Source: Nostoc sp. NMS8
Lineage (GTDB): Bacteria; Cyanobacteriota; Cyanobacteriia; Cyanobacteriales; Nostocaceae
Direction of reading: 5' to 3'
NCBI RefSeq assembly: GCF_017115045.1
Contig: NZ_JABXKK010000104.1
Span: forward strand, 148,466 to 212,465
Length of the DNA stretch: 64,000 nt
Part shown: positions 43,601-50,982 of the stretch, one piece after another
Layout of the letters: every line of letters begins with the position of its first letter
How positions within the stretch are numbered: position 1 is the first letter of the stretch
The notes under the pieces: generated by a model
Seen by the model: only the letters and a program-made list of their open reading frames with translations
Databases searched by the model: none
Told to the model about the DNA's origin: nothing
Position numbers and translations under genes: made by a program

Positions 43601-46079
43601 CTTGCTTGACAAACTCTTCTACCTGGTCAAATTGACCCATAAGGTAGGCTGCTGAAGCAGCTTCTTCATGCAGGGCTAATGTGAGTGAATACTGTTGTTG
43701 CCAGCTATCTGTTCTCAATAGCTGAATACCACAACTGATATATTCTATTGTATTAGCATAAGCCGTTGATAGTTTAGCTTTTTGCCCAGCCAGCAAATTT
43801 AACTGCGCTAATTGATCTCGATCGGACTGTCGAGTGATTAGCTTTACACCAATATTCAACTGATTAACAATCTCAAAAATTCTCTCTTCTTGCTTTTTAA
43901 TGGATATTTTGCTTAATAGCAGTTGACCAATTTGCAGATGGATAGATTGTTTGTCTGCATCTGGAATTAAAGCATAAGCCGCTTGTTGAACGCGATCGTG
44001 TAAAAATTTATAGTTTACAGTTAAGGAATTTTCTACTAAATCCTGTGTTTCCCGCCCAACATAGAATTTGTAAACTTCACTTTGGGGCAGGATTAACCCC
44101 TCTTGTAATGCTTTCCAGAGGTATGTTGCTGTTTCGGTTTCAGATTTTTCAGAAACAATTGCCAATGTTGCTAAATCAAATTGATTCCCAATACAAGCTG
44201 CTAATTTCAAAACATCTTGCGTTGATTCTGGCAATTTTTGCAACTGTAATACCATAAAATTAACCACATCATCTGTCAGGGCTAACGCCTTCAACTGGGT
44301 AATATTAAACTGCCAGCTTCCGCTATCTAAATCAAATTTAATTAGTTTATCTTGATGCAGTGATTTGAAAAATTGTGTACTAAAAAATGGATTGCCTTTA
44401 GTTTTTTGATATACTAATTGTGTTAATATTTCTGTAATCTTAAGCGAGCAATTTAAGGTGTCAGCAATTAGCTGATTTAAACTTGCTTCACTCAGCGGAG
44501 CTAATGTAATTTTATTAATAGTAGCATTAATTTTTGCAATTTCATCTAATGTTAACATCAATGGATGAGCAGCAGAAACTTCATTATCACGATAAGCTCC
44601 AATTAATAATAAATATCCTGACTTTGAGTCATTCATTAGTACTTGGATTAACTTCAGCGAAGCTGAATCTGCCCACTGCATATCATCTAAAAAAATGACT
44701 AGGGGATGTTCTTTAGTAGTAAATACTTGAATAAATCTTTGTAATAATAAATTAAACCGATTTTGGGCTGCGCTTGCTGAAAGTTCCGTTGCAGGTGGTT
44801 GTTGATCAATAATTTGTTCTAGTTCAGGAATTACTTCAAGAATGACTTGCCCTTGATCGCCCAGCACTTGTAAAATTTTATTTTTCCAAGTTGACAATTG
44901 GACATCACTTTCACTCAGTAATTGCCCCATTAAGTCTCGAAACGCCTGCACAAAAGCGGAGAAGGGAATATTTCGATTAAATTGGTCAAATTTGCCTTTG
45001 ATAAAGTAGCCCCGTTGCCGGACAATAGGTTTGTGAACCTCGTTAACAATTGCCGTTTTACCAATACCAGAAAAACCAGCCACCAACATTAATTCTGTCT
45101 GATTGTTGGTAACGCGGTCAAAGGCTTTGAGCAGAATTTCAACTTCATCCTCACGACCATAGAGTTTTTCTGGGATAATAAAGCGATCGCACACATCCCG
45201 TTGAGCAATTAGGAAACTTACAATTTTACCCGTCTCTTTCAGTTGAGCCAAACAATTTTCTAAATCATATTTCAGTCCGAATGCACTCTGATAGCGGTCT
45301 TCGGCATTTTTTGCCATCAATTTCATCACAATATCTGACAACGCTTGCGGAATCTCTCCCCTCTCCCCTAAAAGTGGCGGAAGTTTGGCAATATGACAAT
45401 GTACCAATTCCATCGGATCTTGTGATTTAAATGGTAATTCCCTCGATAGCAATTCGTAAAAAGTTACACCCAAAGAATAAAAATCAGTACGGTAGTCAAT
45501 TCCTCGATTCATTCTTCCAGTTTGCTCTGGAGACAAATAGCCTAGTGTTCCTTCTAACACATTAGGATTCATCAATATCTGAGTTTCTCGTGGCAGCAGA
45601 GATGCAATACTAAAGTCAATTAACTTAACTTCTTTAGTTTCGGGATTAATTAAAATATTGGCGGGTTTAATATCTTTGTGAATGATCCGATTACGAATTA
45701 GAATATCTAAGGCATCAGATAGAGCGATCGCAATTCGTAAAAACTCCATCAAAGATTCTACACTTCCCCCCAGTCCCCACTCTCCACTCTCTACTCCCCA
45801 TTCCTTCAAGGAAACTCCGCCAAAGTCTTCCATCACCAACGCATAGCCATTTTGATAGGGTTCCAGGCTGTAGGTTTGGATGATTCCAGGTAGATTCAGA
45901 TTTTTGGCGATGGTGAACTGGTTGCGAAAGTGTACCAATTCGCTGAAGCTGGGATAAGCAGTTTTCATCAACTTAACCACCACAGATTTTTGGTCAGTTT
46001 CTCGATTAGCGCGATAAACTAAAGTTCGAGAACCGTTATAGAGTTCTTTGCTAACGTGATAACCGGGAATGCTGACCAT
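40674..46079 (-). CDS. Giant hybrid Ser/Thr kinase - AAA ATPase - GAF - histidine kinase
   Basis: This 1801-residue signalling protein has several domains. The Ser/Thr kinase (about 1-285) shows the catalytic loop HKDIKPAN (134-141) and DFS instead of DFG (155-157). An AAA/predicted-ATPase domain follows (Walker A GFSGIGKTA near 336), then a long helical TPR-like region (about 760-1300). A GAF domain (about 1343-1500) and a histidine kinase complete it, with H-box AHEINNP near 1545 and HATPase motifs DNGQGMPEEI and GTGLGLAIARQI near 1740-1775. This resembles the HstK-type kinases of Anabaena, which combine eukaryote-like and bacterial kinase chemistry. The GAF domain may bind a tetrapyrrole or cyclic nucleotide. 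Residues 91-106 are encoded by an intergenic-type repeat. No partner gene is adjacent. Confidence 0.9.
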   Translation of the reverse strand: MVSIPGYHVSKELYNGSRTLVYRANRETDQKSVVVKLMKTAYPSFSELVHFRNQFTIAKNLNLPGIIQTYSLEPYQNGYALVMEDFGGVSLKEWGVESGEWGLGGSVESLMEFLRIAIALSDALDILIRNRIIHKDIKPANILINPETKEVKLIDFSIASLLPRETQILMNPNVLEGTLGYLSPEQTGRMNRGIDYRTDFYSLGVTFYELLSRELPFKSQDPMELVHCHIAKLPPLLGERGEIPQALSDIVMKLMAKNAEDRYQSAFGLKYDLENCLAQLKETGKIVSFLIAQRDVCDRFIIPEKLYGREDEVEILLKAFDRVTNNQTELMLVAGFSGIGKTAIVNEVHKPIVRQRGYFIKGKFDQFNRNIPFSAFVQAFRDLMGQLLSESDVQLSTWKNKILQVLGDQGQVILEVIPELEQIIDQQPPATELSASAAQNRFNLLLQRFIQVFTTKEHPLVIFLDDMQWADSASLKLIQVLMNDSKSGYLLLIGAYRDNEVSAAHPLMLTLDEIAKINATINKITLAPLSEASLNQLIADTLNCSLKITEILTQLVYQKTKGNPFFSTQFFKSLHQDKLIKFDLDSGSWQFNITQLKALALTDDVVNFMVLQLQKLPESTQDVLKLAACIGNQFDLATLAIVSEKSETETATYLWKALQEGLILPQSEVYKFYVGRETQDLVENSLTVNYKFLHDRVQQAAYALIPDADKQSIHLQIGQLLLSKISIKKQEERIFEIVNQLNIGVKLITRQSDRDQLAQLNLLAGQKAKLSTAYANTIEYISCGIQLLRTDSWQQQYSLTLALHEEAASAAYLMGQFDQVEEFVKQVQQHAKVLLDRVKSIEIQIQSYLAQSRFEDSIQTAIALLNLLGVKLSPQVNQTQTLLSLAQTKLRFLGKSPLNLIDLPDMTGGKQLAAIRILASTNSTAYIARPDLLPPIILSEVNLSMQYGNAAASAFGYAWYGLIECGILGNIETGYKFGQLALQVLERFHSKELKSRTFFIVQTFINHWHQALQDTIAPLTEAYQVGLETGDIEYAAWASYSCSFHGYLMGQELAELEKQMGDYAEVYNNFRQEKPQIYINSFRQAILNLLGQSTNPSYLSGVVYDTQTIRPLQQQAGDRTGLSFSYANELILCYLFENYTGASEAAINAITYLDGVTSAAIVPIVYFYEALTQLHLYPTAKATEQKQILKKVKSHQKKLKKWARHAPMNHQHKFYLVEAERHRILLQNNKAMELYDRAITLAKENKYVQEEALSNELAAKFYLDWGKEKIAQVYMQEAYYCYARWGAKAKTEDLEKRYPQLLVLILQGQVNRLQLSSTIDTSSFTHQTIHTNLSSSSISETLDLSTIFKASQALSSKIQLEQVLTTLLQVIMENAGAQKAILLVLQQDSLVVEAVANINEGVTLLSVPLSTKEGIPITLVNYVKHSLKTVVLDDATAQTDFIADPYFMQQQPKSVLCTPILNQGKIIGLLYLENPLTIGVFTRDRTEVIQLLCAQAAISLENARLYQESQNYAQQLERSLQELERTQLQMVQNEKMATLGNLVAGVAHEINNPIGFLEGSLDNAEEYTQDLLTHIQLFKQYHPTPAIAVIKHSEKIDLEFLIEDLPKLVSSMKVASERIKDISTSLRTFSRADTAEKVACNLHEGIESTLLILKYRLKANEKRPAIEVVTEYGNLPPVKCFLGQLNQVFMNIIANAIDALDTSIKGYSYAQVRDEYQQILIHTEVSNNNTVIIRIKDNGQGMPEEIRAQIFNHLFTTKEVGKGTGLGLAIARQIVEEIHNGQLSCNSVLGEGTEFVIEIPV

Positions 46080-46221
46080 AGGGCTTAATTTTTGAGACCT
46101 CAGTATTTAGAGTTCCCAAAAACATCACCAAACTTGATATTATTGCGCTAATGGACTTCCAACAAATAAATTAACGTGAGTTCGACGAACCTCTCCCTGC
46201 CTTAAACTAAAGTTCAAGTCT

Positions 46222-46246
46222 GTCCCTCTCCGACTCGGAGAGGGAC
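46222..46246. repeat. 11-bp hairpin between hisA and the kinase gene
   Basis: gtccctctccg (46222-46232) pairs exactly with cggagagggac (46236-46246) around a 3-base loop. It looks like one of the small palindromic repeats common between cyanobacterial genes. It lies upstream of the kinase gene and downstream of hisA on the same strand. Confidence 0.6.
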
Positions 46247-46368
46247 GGTTTTGCGTAGTAAAACCAGGGAAAGGTTTTTTGATTGAGCAAATTGGGTAGA
46301 TATTATATGAGCAATCGAATTCACGTTAAAATCTAAAATCTAAAATCTAAAATCTAAAATTGGCATCA

Positions 46369-47142
46369 TCAAGCAAAGCTAGAAAAACCTAGATTCGGTG
46401 GAATATCCTGAATCCGGCCAGGGCCGATCGCTCGTAATGCTTCTTTGAGTAAAATATCCCCAGTATACAAGGCACGTCCGACAATCACACCATTTACGCC
46501 TTGAGATTCTAATGCCAACAAACTCAATAAATCGGTGAGAGAACTAACTCCACCAGAGGCAATTATCGGGATGGAAATTGCTGCTGCAAGTTCTCGCAAA
46601 GCTTCTAAATTCGGGCCTCTGAGTGTACCGTCTCGGTGAATATCTGTGTAAATTATGGCGGCTGCGCCCAATTCTTGCATTTGTACAGACAATTGAGTTG
46701 CTAAAACTTCTGAGGTTTCTAACCAACCGCGAGTTGCTACGCGTCCGTTACGAGCATCAATACCGATGATAATCTGTTCGGGAAATTCTTGACAGAGTTC
46801 TTGCACTAACTGGGGTTGTTCTACGGCGATAGTGCCGAGAATTGCCCACTGTATGCCTAGATTGAATATTTGTTGTACGCTGGTGCGATCGCGTAATCCT
46901 CCACCAATTTCAATCGGCACTGACACCGCATGAGCGATCGCTTCAATTGCCTTCAAGTTTACTACTTTACCTGCTTTGGCACCATCTAGATCAACTATAT
47001 GTAGTCTGTTAGCACCTTCATCTACCCACTGTTTGGCAACATCAGCAGGATTTTCGCTAAAAACTTGCGAGCGATCGTAGTCTCCCTGATACAGTCGTAC
47101 ACAGTGACCTTCTAGTAAATCAATCGCTGGAATTACGTCCAT
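46369..47142 (-). CDS. hisA: HisA, ProFAR isomerase of histidine synthesis
   Basis: The 257-residue (beta-alpha)8 barrel isomerises ProFAR to PRFAR in histidine biosynthesis. The active-site aspartates are visible in DVIPAIDLLEGHCVRLYQGD (Asp8) and IYTDIHRDGTLRGPN (about residue 130). Other family blocks are PIEIGGGLRD, IDARNGRVATRGW and IIASGGVSSLTDL. It stands apart from other his genes, as is common in cyanobacteria. The ATG has an acceptable purine-rich segment upstream. Confidence 0.96.
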   Translation of the reverse strand: MDVIPAIDLLEGHCVRLYQGDYDRSQVFSENPADVAKQWVDEGANRLHIVDLDGAKAGKVVNLKAIEAIAHAVSVPIEIGGGLRDRTSVQQIFNLGIQWAILGTIAVEQPQLVQELCQEFPEQIIIGIDARNGRVATRGWLETSEVLATQLSVQMQELGAAAIIYTDIHRDGTLRGPNLEALRELAAAISIPIIASGGVSSLTDLLSLLALESQGVNGVIVGRALYTGDILLKEALRAIGPGRIQDIPPNLGFSSFA

Positions 47143-47230
47143 TTACCTTTTCCTTATAACTTAATGCAATCAAACCGCTAGCTATAGCTGAATTTAGGAC
47201 TGACAAATAAAAAAATACTCACCTAACTTC

Positions 47231-47319
47231 TTGTAGGGTGGGAGACACGAGCGCCATTAACCAAGGACGGACAAGATGTCCACCCCACAAGATTGGATAA
47301 TTTAGTTGGAAGTCTCTTA
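47231..47319. repeat. Diverged copy of the dispersed repeat at 23461-23551
   Basis: The segment contains tgtagggtggga at its left and caccccacaagattggata, then ttggaagtctctta, at its right. Reverse-complemented, this matches the flank and core of the perfect hairpin element at 23461-23551 (agagacttcca and cttgtggggtg). It ends at the stop codon of the DUF3593 gene. Confidence 0.6.
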
Positions 47320-47619
47320 CTATTTTTCATTATTCATTTTTAATTGCCTTACAGCTTGCCCAAAACCTAGCACCAGCAAGATATTAGAAAGGGTCAAAAA
47401 TAGTTCTGCACCGCCATGTAACCAATCCACATTGGCCAAAGACTCGCCATAATGCAATTGGGCGTAAATTCCTGCTGGGATGGTGATGGCAACAAAGACG
47501 AGAGTGCCATAAAATCCATACAGCGCTAAACGCGGCATTTGCGGACTGCGGCTGATAAACCACAAGAAACCCAAATAGGGAAACAGTGAAAGGGCAAACA
47601 GGGTTTCTTTAGAAATCAT
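47320..47619 (-). CDS. DUF3593 membrane protein
   Basis: The 99-residue product has three predicted membrane helices (LFALSLFPYLGFLWFIS, LYGFYGTLVFVAITIPAG, ELFLTLSNILLVLGFG). The family is restricted to cyanobacteria and chloroplasts. The gene overlaps the upstream DUF2499 gene by 4 bases, so the two are translationally coupled. Function is unknown; linkage and phylogeny point to a thylakoid or envelope role. Confidence 0.8.
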   Translation of the reverse strand: MISKETLFALSLFPYLGFLWFISRSPQMPRLALYGFYGTLVFVAITIPAGIYAQLHYGESLANVDWLHGGAELFLTLSNILLVLGFGQAVRQLKMNNEK

Positions 47620-47951
47620 TGCTCTGATTTGATAGGGTTTGGTTCAACAGTGTTAGCAGATTTGGTAGAACGCCAAATCAAATACGCCGCTCCCCAAAGC
47701 GTAAAATTACCAACTAAAGTCATGGTAGCTTGAAGCGTTACCATCCATTCCAGAGATTCGGCGTTGTCGAAGTAATGCCAGGTACAGGCACACATAGCGC
47801 TGACTAAAGCTGGTAACATGGCAAGAGATAATCCCCACCAATTGCGGTTATTAGTCAGTTCGCCGTAAGTCCAGATTAACCAAATGGCGACAATCCACTC
47901 AATAACGCTAGAAATGTGAATAATCCAGGTAGGAATCGATAGGACGTGCAT
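47616..47951 (-). CDS. DUF2499 (Ycf49-like) membrane protein
   Basis: The 111-residue product has about three membrane helices (VIEWIVAIWLIWTYG, WGLSLAMLPALVSAMCACTW, WMVTLQATMTLVGNFTLWGAAY). It matches DUF2499, which I associate with the Ycf49 family conserved in algal plastids and cyanobacteria. Its stop overlaps the start of the DUF3593 gene (ATGA). The pair likely works together in the photosynthetic membrane, but no biochemical function is known to me. Confidence 0.8.
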   Translation of the reverse strand: MHVLSIPTWIIHISSVIEWIVAIWLIWTYGELTNNRNWWGLSLAMLPALVSAMCACTWHYFDNAESLEWMVTLQATMTLVGNFTLWGAAYLIWRSTKSANTVEPNPIKSEQ

Positions 47952-48083
47952 AAAAAAGTTAGGAGTTGGGAGTTGTTTCTATCTTCCTCTGTTACGAACT
48001 TTGAAAATAGAGCTTGTGAATGAGTCTATTATCTGTATATAGCAGTTCCCATTCAGATGCGGTACAACATTATATCGCGATGT

Positions 48084-48259
48084 GTAGGGGCAATTCATAA
48101 ATCATTGGTGTCTACTTAAGCTGAAACTCTTTTAAAACCTCGTTTCCAGTCTTCGGCTGGGAACGAGGCAATCTAAAAGCTCGTTCTAGACTTGCTTTCG
48201 CGTTAAGTTGACACTAATGTACCCCGCAGAAAGCCTTCGGCTACATGAATTGCCCCTAC
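48084..48259. repeat. MITE-like element with 14-bp terminal inverted repeats
   Basis: gtaggggcaattca (48084-48097) is exactly complementary to tgaattgcccctac (48246-48259), bounding about 176 bases. Inside is a strong imperfect hairpin with a ttcg loop (48138-48168, cctcgtttcc with ggaacgagg). The layout resembles a small non-autonomous element. It fills much of the 410-base gap before csaB. Confidence 0.5.
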
Positions 48260-48361
48260 GAATGTACCTGACGCTTGTTGTTAAACGCTATAAACGACAG
48301 ATATTCTGTATAAAAAAGCTATTAATCTAAAATCCAAAATTTAAAATCCAAAATGGTCAAG

Positions 48362-49399
48362 ATGCGGGCATTATTGTCTGGGTATTACGGTAAAGGGAAT
48401 GGTGGTGACGAAGCTTTATTGGCAACGCTTTTGCAAATGTTACCATCTCATGTAACGCCTGTGGTGCTTTCGGGAAATCCAGAGGAAACGCGCGATCGCT
48501 ACAATGTAGAAACCTACGATCGCATGGCTCCTTTACCTGTATTGCAAGCTTTACGCTCTTGTGATGCCTTGATTTGGGGCGGCGGGAGTCTCATTCAAGA
48601 TGTTACTAGTACTATCAGCCCATTTTATTATGGGGGACTGATGGCATTGGCGCAAAAAATGGGTTTGAAAACTGTTGCTTGGGCGCAGGGTATCGGCCCG
48701 TTAGTGCGTCCGCAAACTCGTTGGCTGGCACGGAAGAACTTTAGTAAGTGTACCAAAATTAGTGTGCGCGATCGCGCTAGTGCGGCTTTATTATCTGATT
48801 GGCAAATTCCTTGTATTATAGCCCCTGACCCAGTTTGGGCATTGGAATCGCAACCAGTACCAGGACTTTGGGATTTACCTGCGCCGAGAGTTGCGGTAAC
48901 GTTGCGATCGCATCCCCAACTTACAGAAACACGTCTAGCAAACTTAACTCGCGCTTTGGTTGACTTTCAAAAAGCCACGCAGGCTTTTATTTTATTACTG
49001 CCATTTCAAAAAAGTGAAGATTTAAGTATTGCCGAAGCCATTCAACCACATCTTAAAGATGTCAGCCAGATTTTATGTCTAGAAGATCCGCAACTTTTGA
49101 AAGGTGTATTTCGGGGCGTCGAGATGGCAATTGGGATGCGTCTGCACAGCTTAATTATGGCAGCAGCTGAAGGTTGTCGTTGCTTTGCTCTCAGTTATGA
49201 CCCCAAGATAAATCGTCTCATGGAAGATTTGGAAATGCCTGGGTGGGATTTAGCGAGTTTACCCAATGACCCCAATTTGATTAGTCTAACTTGGATGGAG
49301 CATTATGCTAATGGCGAGCCATTATCATCAGAGCAAATAAAATCTTTAGTAGATAGGGCATTAATGCACCGTGAGTTATTGAGCCAAGCTTTTCTTTGA
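48362..49399 (+). CDS. csaB: CsaB-type polysaccharide pyruvyl transferase
   Basis: The product is about 345 residues. Translation probably starts at the ATG at 48362 (MRALLSGYYGKGNGGDEALL), with an in-frame ATG three codons earlier at 48353 as the alternative; neither has a strong ribosome site. The family adds pyruvate ketals to wall or surface polysaccharide, which in Bacillus anchors S-layer proteins. Blocks seen are GNGGDEALLA, IWGGGSLIQDVTS, AWAQGIGPLVRP and IGMRLHSLIMAAAEG. In cyanobacteria it may modify peptidoglycan-linked glycan that holds the outer membrane through SLH-domain porins; that is a family inference. It stands alone on the plus strand. Confidence 0.9.
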   Translation: MRALLSGYYGKGNGGDEALLATLLQMLPSHVTPVVLSGNPEETRDRYNVETYDRMAPLPVLQALRSCDALIWGGGSLIQDVTSTISPFYYGGLMALAQKMGLKTVAWAQGIGPLVRPQTRWLARKNFSKCTKISVRDRASAALLSDWQIPCIIAPDPVWALESQPVPGLWDLPAPRVAVTLRSHPQLTETRLANLTRALVDFQKATQAFILLLPFQKSEDLSIAEAIQPHLKDVSQILCLEDPQLLKGVFRGVEMAIGMRLHSLIMAAAEGCRCFALSYDPKINRLMEDLEMPGWDLASLPNDPNLISLTWMEHYANGEPLSSEQIKSLVDRALMHRELLSQAFL

Positions 49400-49657
49400 C
49401 CAAGTAATTTGCGGCGTGCAAGCCCCTAAATTTATTTATGGGGGTAAGCCGCAGGCGATTTATCGCGTCTCGTTTATTGACATAGCCTCTGCATACCAAA
49501 TTACCCAAGTTTTGTCAACTTAATAGGTAAGTTATTTTTGCGTGATGCTTAAGTAGACCGGCGCGAAAAAACCAAACTATGTATTGAGTCACGACAGGTT
49601 CTCAACATGGCAGTTGCGCTCTCGGATCTAGGACAATCCAGCGAATTTAACAGATGC

Positions 49658-50791
49658 TCAATCCTGCCGAAGTAGTTGCAAATCATCTTTCTGCTTGCGT
49701 TTGCGATACCACCACATGACAAAACCAGTGATAAATAGAATTAACGGAGCCAGACCAACGAAGACATAGAGAATGCGAGTGGGTAAGCCGCCAAAAGTGC
49801 CGAAGTGCAGTGGCATGAAGGAATTGAGAATCTTGTCACCTAACAATACCTTTAACGAATTATCAACTCGTAAAACCTGACCACTGTATTGATCCAGATA
49901 GACATTGCTCATACCGTATTCCAGTGGCTCTTGGGGGAGCTTCATCCGCAATCGCAGAGGCGCTTTGGGGTCTATCGTTAAGTCAATGCTCCGCAATGCT
50001 CCATCAGGCAGGGCAAGTTGAGCCGTTTTCACCTGTTGGCCCAGAGATAGAGGAGATTGACCTGCGATCGCTACAGAGACAAGCTCAGGCAGCGATGGAC
50101 TGAAGGTGATGGCACGAATTAGAGGGTCAACATAGCCCAAATTCCAGGCAAATCCAGTGAAAAATGTGAACAGTAAAAATATAGCGGTAGTAATACCAGA
50201 TACCTTGTGTAGATCGAAGTTAAGGCGCTTGGGGTGGGCATCCCACTTCATTTTGAAGCCGGAAATCAGCTTGCGCCAACCAGGCCACAAGATAATTCCC
50301 GTGATCACAACGATGCACGTTACTAAACCTATAACACCGAGAATCTGTAAACCCAGATTGCCCAATTTTAACGAGGTGTGGAGTTCATAAACAATCTGGA
50401 TAAAGTGCTGTACGGCATTGGGATGTAGGCTGTCACCCAGAATTGTCCCGGTGTAGGGGTTGATGTAGACTTCTACCCAATCGTTGCTCGGAATTGAGAT
50501 GACGACATTAAAGAGATCGTCGGGTTTAGTTGGGAAATAAACCCTTTGCAATGCCATTTTTGGCTGGTTGGCATAGGCGGCTTTGACAATATCCAGAACA
50601 GCCTCCAATGATAAGCGCTGGCCTTTGGGCAAGATAGCGCCAAACTGTTGATGCAGTTGAAACTCGTTGATTTCGCGCTGGAAAACGATCAGGCTGCCAG
50701 TTAAGCCAACTAGGATGGCAATCAATCCCACCGCTAAACCAATATAACGGTGCAGGGTAAATACGAAGTTACGTAGTTTTTTATTACTCAA
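49658..50791 (-). CDS. PepSY-associated membrane protein (siderophore-reductase-like)
   Basis: The 377-residue product has the four-helix PepSY-TM arrangement: an N-terminal helix (IGLAVGLIAILVGLTGSLIVF), paired central helices (VTCIVVITGIILWPGWRKL, TTAIFLLFTFFTGFAWNLG) and a final helix near FVGLAPLILFITGFVMWWYRK. The PepSY-like periplasmic loop includes VEVYINPYTGTILGD. Relatives next to siderophore receptors are thought to reduce or release iron in the periplasm. Here it follows a TonB-dependent siderophore receptor on the same strand, with a short hairpin-bearing gap, so co-regulation is likely. The exact substrate is unknown. Confidence 0.85.
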   Translation of the reverse strand: MSNKKLRNFVFTLHRYIGLAVGLIAILVGLTGSLIVFQREINEFQLHQQFGAILPKGQRLSLEAVLDIVKAAYANQPKMALQRVYFPTKPDDLFNVVISIPSNDWVEVYINPYTGTILGDSLHPNAVQHFIQIVYELHTSLKLGNLGLQILGVIGLVTCIVVITGIILWPGWRKLISGFKMKWDAHPKRLNFDLHKVSGITTAIFLLFTFFTGFAWNLGYVDPLIRAITFSPSLPELVSVAIAGQSPLSLGQQVKTAQLALPDGALRSIDLTIDPKAPLRLRMKLPQEPLEYGMSNVYLDQYSGQVLRVDNSLKVLLGDKILNSFMPLHFGTFGGLPTRILYVFVGLAPLILFITGFVMWWYRKRKQKDDLQLLRQD

Positions 50792-50837
50792 GATAGACGC
50801 TCCTTTGCACGATGTCAGGCTTAATTACCCCCCTCAA

Positions 50838-50857
50838 TCCCCCCGTTTATTGGGGGG
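50838..50857. repeat. Small hairpin between the receptor and PepSY genes
   Basis: tcccccc and gggggga lie around a short AT-rich loop (gtttat). It sits between the TonB-receptor stop and the PepSY start on the minus strand and could weaken read-through. The flanking sequence is also C-rich and G-rich repeat-like. Confidence 0.4.
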
Positions 50858-50982
50858 AAGAAAAATCATGTTCCCTCACGCCAGCTTCAAGTCGGGCGTT
50901 GCCCGCCCAACGCAGTGGCTCCCCTTTATAAGGGCAGGGTTAGGGTGGGGTAACTTCTTTGCAAGGGGAGAAAACAAGGGGG

